Shown: piece after piece, positions 1 to 8,789 of the stretch
Layout of the letters: each line of letters begins with the position of its first letter
How positions within the stretch are numbered: the first letter of the stretch is position 1
Source of the DNA: Sphingosinicella sp. CPCC 101087
GTDB lineage: Bacteria > Pseudomonadota > Alphaproteobacteria > Sphingomonadales > Sphingomonadaceae
DNA length: 64,000 nucleotides
Direction of reading: 5' to 3'
Assembly: GCF_004151485.1 (NCBI RefSeq)
Contig: NZ_SBFF01000006.1
Coordinates: 1 to 64,000, forward strand
Notes under the pieces: generated by a model
What the model saw: only the letters and a program-made list of their open reading frames with translations
Told to the model about the DNA's origin: nothing
Databases searched by the model: none
Program-made: the position numbers and the translations under genes

Positions 1-329
1 ACCAAGGACGACTGAACCGACATCGCCGAGCGATAGCCAGAATCCACCCGCTCGACCGCACGCGCGATCAGGCCGTAACTGACATAGTTGAGCCCGGCCC
101 CGCCATATTCCGGCGAAATGGTCGCACCCAGCAGGCCGAGCGACCCCATCTCCGCCATGATCCCGGGATCGAAGCGCTCCTCCAGATAAGCACTCGTCAC
201 CCGCGGCTGAAGCTTCTCCTGCGCATAGGCCTCGGCCGTGTCGCGGACCATCCGCTCCTCGCCGGAAAGCTGCGCGTCAAGCGAGAACGGATCCGCCCAG
301 TCAAAGGGAAGGGGACGAAGATCGGCCAT
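1..329 (-). CDS. gcdH: Glutaryl-CoA dehydrogenase, N-terminal part (runs off left edge)
   Basis: Acyl-CoA dehydrogenase family flavoenzyme, expected to oxidatively decarboxylate glutaryl-CoA to crotonyl-CoA in lysine/tryptophan breakdown. About 109 codons are visible, starting [15 protein letters not shown] and reaching the [11 protein letters not shown] stretch that is typical of glutaryl-CoA dehydrogenases near residue 100. The C-terminal three quarters lie outside the window. There are two consecutive ATGs (starts at 332 and 329); the AGAGGA Shine-Dalgarno is too close to the first, so the second is preferred. The subfamily is inferred from the N-terminal part only; a related short-chain acyl-CoA dehydrogenase is the alternative. 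Confidence 0.8.
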   Translation of the reverse strand, partial: MADLRPLPFDWADPFSLDAQLSGEERMVRDTAEAYAQEKLQPRVTSAYLEERFDPGIMAEMGSLGLLGATISPEYGGAGLNYVSYGLIARAVERVDSGYRSAMSVQSSL

Positions 330-413
330 CATGTTCCTCTTGTACCTGTCGGCGTGCGGCCTAGCCGCTACGGGGCGAGGAGGGAAGCCGGCGCGGTACG
401 CACTCACCAGGCA

Positions 414-1919
414 TCATTCGTCCGGATCAGGAAAGGCGAACGGGTCGGGCAGGTCCCGGTTGTCGCGGGCCTGCGCCTTGGCCAGCAGGGCGACCGCCGC
501 CTGCCGCATCCGGCCGCGATGCCGGCTCGCGCCCACGGGGACGAGCAGGGCTGCGGCCCGATCATATTCGCCACGCCGGATCAGGACGTTGGCTGCCGTC
601 ATCGCGATCTCCTCCACCTGGGGCGCGATCTGGTGGGCGAGAAGCAGGATGTTGCTCGTATTCTCACTGAGGAAGTCCGGCTCCAGGCTGAGGCTTTCCG
701 CATAGCGATAGAGGGTTGGGAAATGGTTCTCGTCGGCACGGTGGGCGCGAACGAACCAGCGCTTGGCCTCGGCGAAGTGGCGCGCGCGCGCCGCTTCGTC
801 GCGGCGACCGGCGACGAGGTGGCGCATGCCCTTGAGATAGAGCAGCTCGACGTCTCCCGGCGCCTCGGCGAGCAAGGAATCGAGCTGCCTGTCTGCGGCC
901 GCGCCGTCGCCGTAGAGCGCCTCGGCTCGGGCCCTGACCCGGCGCGCCAGCGCGCCGTCGCCGTCGGCGGCGCCGAGAGCGCGACCAAGAAAGCGATCGG
1001 TGACCTTCGGCGTCCAGGTGAGCTGGAGCGAAGCGCGGGCCAGGATCAATTCGTCAGGAACTCCGGCGAGCCGAACCACCTCGACCTCCGCGGCTTCCGC
1101 CGCGCTGATTCGCGGAAGGCGCGAATAGGTCATTCCCGTCCCGCCATAGCGGCTGATCTCCCGCTGAAGGGTCGAGACGTCGGTCGCGAACGCTTCGGCG
1201 AAGGCCGTCCGGGGCTCGGCACCGGCCGTCATCGCCGCGAGATAGCGCGCGAGCCGACCGCGCCGGTCCGCGTCCCGCATCAGATAATGAACGAGAAGCC
1301 AGCTCTGGGCGTAGAATTTGGCCGTCTCGGCCCCATTGAGCCGGGTGGGATCGCCGAATAGGAGCGTGTCGAGCGGCAGCCACCCCGAACGATCCGCCAG
1401 CCAGCTCGCCCGCGCCGGGTTGAACCGCCCGATCTCGAGCATGGCGTCCGCAAAGCGGATGGTGGCGAGATACTCGGCGAAGCCCTCGACATACCAGGCC
1501 GGATAGCTGGCCGGGAAATATTGCATCATGAAATGGTGCGAATATTCGTGAAGGAGGACCTCCTCATGAGTCATCCAGTCCTCGCGCCAGCCCTGGTCGA
1601 CGACCGCGACGATACCATCGGGCGATGGGGCGTAGAACCCGCCGAGCCCGGCGCTGCTCTGCAAGATTCGATCGAGCTGGCCGCGACCTCGCACCATGTA
1701 GATGTTGAGCTTGTTCGGAGAAGGCGGGGCCTCGGTCCCGGTCATCATTCGCAGCAGCCGGTCGAATTCCTCGAGCTGCCGGACTCGTCCGACGAGATCC
1801 GATTCCTCCCCCTCGCTGTACACGACGAAATTGGCGCTCTCCGCGCGAAACCACTCGGCATTCGCGGTGGTGGGCGCCAGCCACAACAATATGAAGAATG
1901 AAGCAAGCACGCGCCGCAT
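414..1919 (-). CDS. Secreted gluzincin-type zinc metallopeptidase with C-terminal helical repeats
   Basis: Predicted exported protein of 501 aa. A signal peptide occupies residues 1-21 (MRR, hydrophobic core, TTANA cleavage region). The zinc motif HEYSH is at 124-128, followed by WYVEGFAEYLA at about 142-152, whose glutamate is the likely third zinc ligand, as in gluzincins. The rest is alpha-helical and TPR-like, with repeated 'A..A..A...Y.DG' blocks. An in-frame ATG nine codons upstream is possible, but the chosen start gives a proper signal peptide. The substrate is unknown. It follows the cyanophycin operon on the same strand after 88 bases; no functional link is evident. Confidence 0.7.
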   Translation of the reverse strand: MRRVLASFFILLWLAPTTANAEWFRAESANFVVYSEGEESDLVGRVRQLEEFDRLLRMMTGTEAPPSPNKLNIYMVRGRGQLDRILQSSAGLGGFYAPSPDGIVAVVDQGWREDWMTHEEVLLHEYSHHFMMQYFPASYPAWYVEGFAEYLATIRFADAMLEIGRFNPARASWLADRSGWLPLDTLLFGDPTRLNGAETAKFYAQSWLLVHYLMRDADRRGRLARYLAAMTAGAEPRTAFAEAFATDVSTLQREISRYGGTGMTYSRLPRISAAEAAEVEVVRLAGVPDELILARASLQLTWTPKVTDRFLGRALGAADGDGALARRVRARAEALYGDGAAADRQLDSLLAEAPGDVELLYLKGMRHLVAGRRDEAARARHFAEAKRWFVRAHRADENHFPTLYRYAESLSLEPDFLSENTSNILLLAHQIAPQVEEIAMTAANVLIRRGEYDRAAALLVPVGASRHRGRMRQAAVALLAKAQARDNRDLPDPFAFPDPDE

Positions 1920-2007
1920 CCGCCGTCCCCCCATGACCACCGGCAACCACCAAGCCTAAGGATTTGGCGACCTGCCGCAAGGCCAGCGAATCGTCGCCTC
2001 GTCGCGC

Positions 2008-2820
2008 CTATTTCGCCGCCGGGATCGGGCGGCGTCCGGCCAGATCGTAGCGATCGCCGGTGCCGAGCACATGAACGACGACGCCGTGCATCGAAAGCAC
2101 GCGGTCGGGCTCGGCCTCGGCCAGATTGCAATGGCTGACTCGGGAGCCGTCGACGATATAGACTGCGCCGCTTCCGATCACCTCGAGGCTGTCGCCTTCG
2201 GCGATGGCGGCGGTATCCTCGTCGATGCCGATCCCGAGAATCCTCGGATTGTGGGCAACCGCACCGATCAGACGCCCGAAGCGGCCTCGCTCGGCGAAAT
2301 GCTGGTCGATAATGACGTCGCGGATCAGTCCAAGGCCGGGCGCCATGTGGAGGTCGCCGATCCGGTGCGTCTCCCCGCTCGTTCCCCGGACGAGCATCAC
2401 GTCGCTCATCACCGAGGCGCCCGCGGACGTCCCTGCAACGGTGCCACCGCGTTCGAACAGCGCCCGAACCTTGGCTTCGATGCCGCTGTCGCCGATCTGG
2501 CTGGTAATCCTCAACTGGTCGCCGCCGGAGAAGAACACGGCCGCGGCATCGTCGAGCACCTGCAGCTTGTCGCGATCTCCGGCCTCCGCCCGGTCCTCGA
2601 CGTAGAGCTCGACGAGTTCGCCCACCTCGAGGTCGGCGAACGCTTTCTCGTAATCGTCGAAATAGCCCTCGGGCTGGTGGCTGGCGACGGTGGCGAGCAC
2701 CAGCTTGCCGCCGCGTACGCGCCGCGCAACCTCGCGCAGGATGACCCTGCGCCCCCGTGGATCGCGATCCTCGCCGCCACCGATGATGATCAGGCTTCCG
2801 CTGCCGCGCTTTTCGCTCAT
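2008..2820 (-). CDS. cphB: Cyanophycinase (serine peptidase family S51)
   Basis: Cytoplasmic-type cyanophycinase of 270 aa, expected to cut cyanophycin (multi-L-arginyl-poly-L-aspartate) exolytically into beta-Asp-Arg dipeptides. The nucleophile elbow GTSAGAS lies at about 130-136 (Ser132), and the Gly-rich IIIGGGEDRD stretch near the N-terminus is typical of CphB. No signal peptide is seen, so it should act on an internal store. The start is the ATG that overlaps the stop of the upstream isoaspartyl peptidase (ATGA); an in-frame ATG seven codons upstream is less likely. It is the last gene of the cphA operon. Confidence 0.9.
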   Translation of the reverse strand: MSEKRGSGSLIIIGGGEDRDPRGRRVILREVARRVRGGKLVLATVASHQPEGYFDDYEKAFADLEVGELVELYVEDRAEAGDRDKLQVLDDAAAVFFSGGDQLRITSQIGDSGIEAKVRALFERGGTVAGTSAGASVMSDVMLVRGTSGETHRIGDLHMAPGLGLIRDVIIDQHFAERGRFGRLIGAVAHNPRILGIGIDEDTAAIAEGDSLEVIGSGAVYIVDGSRVSHCNLAEAEPDRVLSMHGVVVHVLGTGDRYDLAGRRPIPAAK

Positions 2821-3692
2821 GCCTCGTCCTTGCTCAGCCACACCCGCCCGTCAGGGTCGCCCGCCGTCGCGACGGCGACGGCGAAATGGGGGCTATTGTG
2901 CCACCAGCCGACCGCACCGTCCTTTCGGATCGCGATTCCGCCGCCGTCGCCGCCGAGGTGGGGAAGGCGGGAAAGCGCTAGTTCCAGCGCGCGCGCAGGA
3001 CCTGTTTCCGGCATGAGCCGCATCACCTCGGAAGCGATGGCCAGGCGAGCGATCGACTCGCCGTCGCCCGACAGCGCCAGCGCGCCCACGGCGTTGTCCG
3101 CATAATAACCGCATCCGGGAAGCGAGCTGTCCGCCATTCGGCCGACCGGCGCACCGGGGAGCCCGCCCGTCGACGTAGCGGTCGCGATATTGCCGGACGT
3201 GTCCAGTGCGACCGCACCGACCGTGTCATGCTCCTTGAGCGATACACGCTGCTTCTCGACGACCAGATCCCGTGGATCGCACAAGGTCGCGCCCCGCTCG
3301 ATCGCGAACTGCCGTGCACCGTCGCCGGCTACCAGTATCGCCCTTTCCGCCACCAGCAGCCGAGCGACGCCGACGGGATTGCGCACCCCCTTGATCACGC
3401 CTACCGCGCCGACCGCCAGATCGCGGCCGCTCATGACCGCCGCGCACATCTCGACCTCTCCGGCCTCGTTCAGCGCGGACCCGTAGCCTGCGTTGAACGT
3501 GGGATCGTCCTCGAGAACCCGCACCGCCGCCTCGACTGCGTCCACCGCCGCTCCGCCGCGCTCGAGGACAGCGCGCCCGGCGTCGAGCGCCCGAGCGCAA
3601 CCGCGCCGATTCGCCGCTTCCTCACCGGGTTCGATCTCCTTCGCCCCACCATGGACGGCGAGGGCCCAGCCACGCTCCAACAGCACCGTCAT
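2817..3692 (-). CDS. iaaA: Isoaspartyl peptidase / plant-type L-asparaginase (Ntn hydrolase)
   Basis: 291 aa, expected to hydrolyse beta-aspartyl dipeptides, here most likely beta-Asp-Arg released by cyanophycinase, to free aspartate and arginine. The family self-cleaves before a conserved threonine; the HDTVGAVALD motif places it at Thr157. Other family marks are VHGGA near the N-terminus, DPTFNAGYGSALN at about 63-75, and STGG at about 174-177. The start overlaps the cphA stop (ATGA) and its own stop overlaps the cphB start (ATGA), so the three genes are probably translationally coupled. No signal peptide is seen. Confidence 0.9.
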   Translation of the reverse strand: MTVLLERGWALAVHGGAKEIEPGEEAANRRGCARALDAGRAVLERGGAAVDAVEAAVRVLEDDPTFNAGYGSALNEAGEVEMCAAVMSGRDLAVGAVGVIKGVRNPVGVARLLVAERAILVAGDGARQFAIERGATLCDPRDLVVEKQRVSLKEHDTVGAVALDTSGNIATATSTGGLPGAPVGRMADSSLPGCGYYADNAVGALALSGDGESIARLAIASEVMRLMPETGPARALELALSRLPHLGGDGGGIAIRKDGAVGWWHNSPHFAVAVATAGDPDGRVWLSKDEA

Positions 3693-6475
3693 TCAGCCGC
3701 GTAGAGGGGCTGCGGGGCTGCGCTGAACTCGCGCTCGGCTGGAACGAACTCGCACACCTGCTGCCATGCCGCGAAGACCTCGGTAGGCGTGACCACCACC
3801 AGATCCCCCGGCCGAGCCGCACGCAGCGCGGCCTGCGTCGCCTCCGCTTCTCCAGCGACCAGCTGGATCCGCTCGGGATCCGCCCCGGCTTCGATCGCCC
3901 CCGCCTTGAGCAGGTTCATGATCTGGCCGCGCGGACGGCCGCGGGTCGCAGGATCCTCGCGAAAATAATGTTCGTCGAAAATTCGGGCGGCGAGCCGGCC
4001 CATTTCCAATATATCCTCGTCCCGCCGGTCACCGGGAATAGAGATGCAGCCGATCATCCGCTGGTAACGGTGACGCAGACCGTCGATCATCTCGCCGATG
4101 GCGGCCAGTCCGGCGGCATTGTGCGCATAGTCGACGATGATCCGGAATCCGTGCGCGTCGTGGACGTTGAGTCGGCCCGGATTCTGCTCGAAGCTCGATC
4201 TGAATCCGCACAGCGCCGAGCGAATGGTCAGCAGGGGGACGTCGTGGGCGACCGCGATGGCGCAGGCGGCAAGGGCGTTCGCGATATTGAACGTCGCCGC
4301 CCCGTGCAGGGTCGCCGGAATGTCGTTGGCCGCCATGATGACTTCGCGTCGTCCGCCCCGGTGAAGGACGAGACAGCCCCCCTCCGAGCCAGGCTCGCGC
4401 ACCACCGCCGTGCGGCCTGCGTCGATGTGCCGGCGCACGCACACCGGCATGTTCTCGCCGCCGTCCAGCGAGAACCAGATCAGGCGGCCACCGGCGCGCC
4501 GAGCCATTCGTACCGTGAGCGGGTCATCGGCATTGAGGACGGAGGCGCCGTCACGCGGCACCGTCTCGACGATCAGCGACTTCACGGCCGCGAGGTCCTC
4601 GACCGTTTCTATTCCCTTGAGCCCGAGATGGTCGGCGCTGATGTTGAGCACGGCGGCAATGTCGGCTTCATCGAAGGCCAGGCCCTCGCGAAGCATGCCG
4701 CCGCGTGCCGTCTCCAATACCGCCACCTCGACGCTGGGATCACGCAGCACCATTCGCGCGCTGCGCGGTCCGGTGGCATCGCCTTCCGCGACGATGAGGT
4801 CGTTGACATAGACTCCGCTTGTCGACGTCAGCCCGACGGTACGGCCGGTGTAGCGCAGGATGTGATTGACCATCCGGCCCACGGTCGACTTTCCGTTCGT
4901 TCCGGTAATGGCGATGATCGGTATCCGTCCGCGGCAGCCGCGCGGGAACAGCATCTCCATCACGGGGCGGGCAACGTCTCGCGGCGCCCCTTCCGAAGGC
5001 TCGATGTGCATGCGGAAACCCGGCGCCGCATTCACCTCGATCACGCCGCCGCCGGTCTCACGGACGGACCGGGAGATATCCGGCGCGATGAAGTCGATCC
5101 CGGCAATATCAAGTCCGACGATGGCGGCAGCCCTGCGGGCGATTTCGATATTCTCCGGATGGATGTCGTTCGTCCGATCGATCGCCGTGCCGCCGGTCGA
5201 AAGGTTGGCCGTCGCGCGCAGGTCGACGACCTCCCCGCGGGCGGGCACGGTCTCGACGGTGCGTCCGCCGCGCGCGATGAATTCGATGAGGTGCGGGTCG
5301 ATCCGGATCCGCGTCATCACCTTCTCGTGTCCCTCGCCGCGCCGCGGGTCCTGGTTCACCTTCTCGATCAGCTCGGCGATCGTGCTGACGCCGTCTCCGG
5401 TGACACGTGCCGGCACGCGTTCGGCGACGGCGACGAGCTGTCCATCGACGATAAGGATGCGGTGGTCGCGCCCGGCGAAAAATTGCTCCACGACAATCCG
5501 GCGGCCATGCTCGCGGGCCGCGGCAAAGCCGAAGCGCAGCTGGGCTTCGTCGCGGATGTCCGTCGTTACACCTCGGCCGTGATTTCCGTCGAGCGGCTTG
5601 GTGACGAGCGGGTAACGGAGCGTTCGCGCTTCCCGCAGCGCCGCCTCCACGTCCCGAACCACGACGCCATGAGGAACGGGGACGCCGGCCTGGGCGAGCA
5701 GCCTCTTGGTCAGGTCCTTGTTCCCCGCGATATCCACCGCCACGAGCGACGTGCGGCCGGAGATGCTCGCTCGGATGCGCTGCTGCCTACGGCCATAGCC
5801 GAGCTGGATAAGGCTATTGTCGTCGAGGCGCATGACGGGAATTCCCCGCCGCTGGGCTTCATCGACCAGCGCCTGAGTCGTCGGGCCGAAGCGGCTCGCC
5901 TTCACCAGCTGCCGTACCGCCTCCAGACGGGCTTCGTAGTCATAAGGGCCTTCAGCCGCCCAGATCCGGTCGAGCCCAACGACCCCCCGCACAGATTCGG
6001 GTAGCAGCGAATCGACAAGTTCGAGCGCGAATCGGCCGGCGGCGAGAGCGACATTCTCGTCGCGATAGGCGTACATCACATTGTAGCGTCCCGGATGCCC
6101 CTTTACCGAGCGCGTCTTGCCGCGGGTCAGGCGGTCGCCGGCGATTGTCTGCAGTTCAAGGGCGACATGCTCGGCGACATGGCCGAGCCAGGTGCCTTCC
6201 CGGAGACGCTTCACGAAGCCGCCCCGGCGGCCGAAGCAGCAGCCGTGCAGTTCAAGTCCTGGAAGCCGCGCAAGCAAGCGATCCGAGAAATCGCCCAGCC
6301 GGTCGGTGGGCCAATCCTCCATGCGGCCCAGGTCGAGCTGGATCCGCACCATCGGCGTATGACTGTATCGGTGGGGCCCGCGATATACCCCTTTTTCGAT
6401 CACCCGTACGGGCTGAGTGAGCAATCGAGTCACGGCATCGGACGGTGTCCCGAAGAAAACCGGCTGGTCCGCCAA
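3689..6475 (-). CDS. cphA: Cyanophycin synthetase
   Basis: Makes cyanophycin by adding Asp to the backbone and Arg to its side chains with ATP. The order is: CphA N-domain (EKGVYRGPHRYSHTP..., then REGTWLGHVAEHVALELQ), ATP-grasp domain with KPLDGNHGRG near residue 295, and a Mur-ligase-like domain with P-loop GTNGKST near residue 525. The length, 928 aa, is close to the usual 870-900. The start is not settled. The frame stays open to 6742, but a stress-type promoter at 6548-6572 lies inside that extension, so starts at 6742 and 6583 are excluded if it is real. I chose the TTG at 6475, preceded by GGGAGAGG; GTG codons at 6433 and 6403 are alternatives. First gene of cphA-iaaA-cphB. Confidence 0.9.
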   Translation of the reverse strand: MADQPVFFGTPSDAVTRLLTQPVRVIEKGVYRGPHRYSHTPMVRIQLDLGRMEDWPTDRLGDFSDRLLARLPGLELHGCCFGRRGGFVKRLREGTWLGHVAEHVALELQTIAGDRLTRGKTRSVKGHPGRYNVMYAYRDENVALAAGRFALELVDSLLPESVRGVVGLDRIWAAEGPYDYEARLEAVRQLVKASRFGPTTQALVDEAQRRGIPVMRLDDNSLIQLGYGRRQQRIRASISGRTSLVAVDIAGNKDLTKRLLAQAGVPVPHGVVVRDVEAALREARTLRYPLVTKPLDGNHGRGVTTDIRDEAQLRFGFAAAREHGRRIVVEQFFAGRDHRILIVDGQLVAVAERVPARVTGDGVSTIAELIEKVNQDPRRGEGHEKVMTRIRIDPHLIEFIARGGRTVETVPARGEVVDLRATANLSTGGTAIDRTNDIHPENIEIARRAAAIVGLDIAGIDFIAPDISRSVRETGGGVIEVNAAPGFRMHIEPSEGAPRDVARPVMEMLFPRGCRGRIPIIAITGTNGKSTVGRMVNHILRYTGRTVGLTSTSGVYVNDLIVAEGDATGPRSARMVLRDPSVEVAVLETARGGMLREGLAFDEADIAAVLNISADHLGLKGIETVEDLAAVKSLIVETVPRDGASVLNADDPLTVRMARRAGGRLIWFSLDGGENMPVCVRRHIDAGRTAVVREPGSEGGCLVLHRGGRREVIMAANDIPATLHGAATFNIANALAACAIAVAHDVPLLTIRSALCGFRSSFEQNPGRLNVHDAHGFRIIVDYAHNAAGLAAIGEMIDGLRHRYQRMIGCISIPGDRRDEDILEMGRLAARIFDEHYFREDPATRGRPRGQIMNLLKAGAIEAGADPERIQLVAGEAEATQAALRAARPGDLVVVTPTEVFAAWQQVCEFVPAEREFSAAPQPLYAAE

Positions 6476-6547
6476 AAAACCTCTCCCAATGGCAAGGATA
6501 TCACCCGTCCCGGGATTGGCCCGTTCAGGATTTTGCGTTGCAACACA

Positions 6548-6572
6548 AACGCCTATGGACAGTTGGCGTTCC
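6548..6572 (-). promoter_or_regulatory. EcfG-type general stress promoter of the cyanophycin operon
   Basis: On the minus strand this reads GGAAC, 17 bases, GTT, with a C just before GTT. It matches the alphaproteobacterial general stress (EcfG) consensus GGAAC-N16/17-cGTT. It ends 73 bases upstream of the chosen cphA start and points into the operon. Known: EcfG sigma factors drive stress and starvation genes in sphingomonads. Inferred: cyanophycin metabolism is part of that response here. Confidence 0.65.
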
Positions 6573-6826
6573 GGAACAATCATGCTGATCCAGATTATTG
6601 CCTCTGTTCTCAAATCCGGCCTGGCGGCGCTCGGGTCGACCGGCGCGGCGCCATGGACTGCTTGTCTCCAGCGAAAGGCCTCGATTCGAGAACAGGATAG
6701 GTGGGCTGCTGATCGAAGCTTTGTCTCGGGCGCCAAGACCACCGGGTGGCGGCCGAGCTCGACCGCTCCTGTCGTGCGCGACGCGGGCGGCCCGAATGCG
6801 GGGGAAGGACGAGGCGCGGTTAGCCG
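6573..6826 (-). other. Non-coding stretch between the cphA promoter and the M61 peptidase gene
   Basis: With the preferred cphA start, bases 6476-6826 hold no gene. The 6476-6547 part is the expected 5' leader of cphA. In 6573-6826 the open frames show no recognisable protein, and I see no terminator hairpin with a T-tract, tRNA or repeat. Confidence 0.5.
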
Positions 6827-8671
6827 CTAGCTCGCGTCTGCTTCGTCGCCCAGCCAAGCCTTTCGAAAGGAGAGCTGTTCGGCGGTTGGCCTGAGGTTCG
6901 CCGCCTCGAAGCGAACCACCTCGAGCGTCGGGTCCTCGGCGAAGATGATCGTGGCGCTGCGCTGGAGCCCCCGCTGGATATAGTCGATCCGCACCGCATC
7001 GCCCGGCGAGTGGCGGGAAAGGACGGCGTCCCAATCTTCTTGCCGATCAATCTCGATCGTGCCGATCCGGACGATCTCGTCGCCGCCGTCCAACCCCGCC
7101 GCATAAAGGGGGCTTCCAACAGTGCTGCCGCCGTCGAGCGTCACGGCCTCGCCCTCCACGTTCAGCCGGGCCGGCCCGAGCCAGGCCTCGCCCGAATGGC
7201 GCCGGCGCAGCAGCAAGCCTGCCTGGCGGAGGAGCGGCTCGAAGTCCGGCAGGCCGCTGCCTTCGATCGTCCGTGCGAAGAAGCGTTCCGCGAAGGCCGG
7301 GTCGCCGGTCAGGGCCGCAAGCCCCTCGCGCAGGTCCTGCGGCCTGAAGGGCCGCTCGGTCGCACCGTGCGTCCGCCAGACCTGGCGCATGTAATCGTCG
7401 AGCGAGCGGTCGGGAAAGTGCTGACGAAGCTCGAGATCCAGCGCCAACGCGATGACTGCGCCGTAGGGGTAATATGAGACGAAGATGTTCGAATGATTGG
7501 TCGGATCGATGGCGGTCGCGGCGTCGACGAAAGGCGCCCGCAGACTCATCTCCTGCGGCGATCCGTAACGGCGTCCCGGGGCGTTGACGATGGCGCTGAG
7601 CGTCCCCGACAGCCCCTCCAGATACTCGTCGATGGAGGAAAGGCCGGCTCGTCGCAGGATCAGCGGACCGTAATAAGAGGTGAAGCCTTCCGAGAACCAC
7701 AGGCTCGGGGTGGGATTGGCGCGCTCGAAGTCGAACGGCTCGAGCTCCGCGGGGCGAAGCCGCTCGACATTCCAGGCATGGATGAATTCGTGGCTGAGCG
7801 TTCCGATCTGGGCGAAGTCCGCCTCGCTGAGGGACCGGCTGTTCGTGAGATAGGTGGAGTTGCGATGCTCCATCCCGTCGCCCGACGCATGCGGGAGATA
7901 GTCGGCGAGGAAGGTATAGGTGCCGAAATCGAAATCGGGCACGTCGCCGAACAAGGCGATCTGCTCGCGCACGACCCGCTCGGCCATTCCCGCGAAGCGG
8001 TCGACCTCCTCGCTCGTGCCCTCATGATGGACGGCGAGGCGGATCGTATAGCGGCGGCCTTCCTCCTCGACCTGCCACTCGCGCAGTTCGTGGTCGCTGA
8101 GCTCGGTCGGGCTGTCCATGAGATATTGCAGGTCAGGCGCCCGGAAGGTCCTGCCGTCGCCGACCGGCTGGAGCTGGGTGGCGACCTTCCAAGAGGGATC
8201 GAACGGGCGGAACGTCACCTCGACGGGACGCTCCTCGAGGCCGCCGGCCCACATGAAGGTGGCGGGCATGTTGAGATGGGCATGGGTGGCGTCGATCTGG
8301 CTGTAGGTGCCGTCGGCGCGATCGGCGAAGAGCGTGTAGGTGACGGTGACTTCGCCGCCATGGCCAGCCACCGTCCAGCTATAAGGATCGCTGCGTCCGA
8401 CCGGGAGGGGCCGGCCAGTGCCATCGACGGCCGACACCGAATAGACGTTCTTGGCAAATTCGTGGATCGCATAGCGGCCGGGCGACGAGCGCGACATGCG
8501 CAGGACGAGCGGCGCTTCGCCCACATCCGAGAAGGTGACGCTGATCCGCGCTTCGTGGTGCACCGCGTTGGGAAAGGCGACCTCGTAGCGAACCGGCGCG
8601 GCATTTTCCTGAGCCAAGGCGGGGGTGGCGACAGCAGCCAGCAGAAGTCCGATCCTCGCCCTCGTCCTCAT
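6827..8671 (-). CDS. M61 family glycyl aminopeptidase with PDZ domain, exported
   Basis: 614 aa with a signal peptide (MRTRARIGLLLAAVATPALA, residues 1-20). The zinc site is SHEFIHAWNVERLRP, with HEFIH at 294-298 and the third ligand glutamate in WFSEGFTSYYG (Glu328). This combination is the M61 (PepM61/glycyl aminopeptidase) signature. An N-terminal beta-domain precedes it, and a PDZ-like domain follows at about 490-590 (GSPLYAAGLDGGDEIVRI). Length fits the family. Probably a periplasmic peptidase preferring N-terminal Gly or Ala. It is monocistronic or loosely linked with neighbours. Confidence 0.9.
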   Translation of the reverse strand: MRTRARIGLLLAAVATPALAQENAAPVRYEVAFPNAVHHEARISVTFSDVGEAPLVLRMSRSSPGRYAIHEFAKNVYSVSAVDGTGRPLPVGRSDPYSWTVAGHGGEVTVTYTLFADRADGTYSQIDATHAHLNMPATFMWAGGLEERPVEVTFRPFDPSWKVATQLQPVGDGRTFRAPDLQYLMDSPTELSDHELREWQVEEEGRRYTIRLAVHHEGTSEEVDRFAGMAERVVREQIALFGDVPDFDFGTYTFLADYLPHASGDGMEHRNSTYLTNSRSLSEADFAQIGTLSHEFIHAWNVERLRPAELEPFDFERANPTPSLWFSEGFTSYYGPLILRRAGLSSIDEYLEGLSGTLSAIVNAPGRRYGSPQEMSLRAPFVDAATAIDPTNHSNIFVSYYPYGAVIALALDLELRQHFPDRSLDDYMRQVWRTHGATERPFRPQDLREGLAALTGDPAFAERFFARTIEGSGLPDFEPLLRQAGLLLRRRHSGEAWLGPARLNVEGEAVTLDGGSTVGSPLYAAGLDGGDEIVRIGTIEIDRQEDWDAVLSRHSPGDAVRIDYIQRGLQRSATIIFAEDPTLEVVRFEAANLRPTAEQLSFRKAWLGDEADAS

Positions 8672-8789
8672 TCCTGCCGTCTCCCGCCCGCGCCCGACGC
8701 GGCGCGTTCCATGACTATCCGCCGCGCAGGCAGGTCGACAACCGCTTTCGGATCCGGAGTGACGGCTTTCCGACTGCCCGCCTCGGAGG

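Noticed and set aside
3968-6004. A 678-codon open frame on the plus strand antisense to cphA
   Set aside because: It is the complement of a high-GC gene with strong codon bias; its sequence has no recognisable domain and cphA on the other strand is unmistakable.
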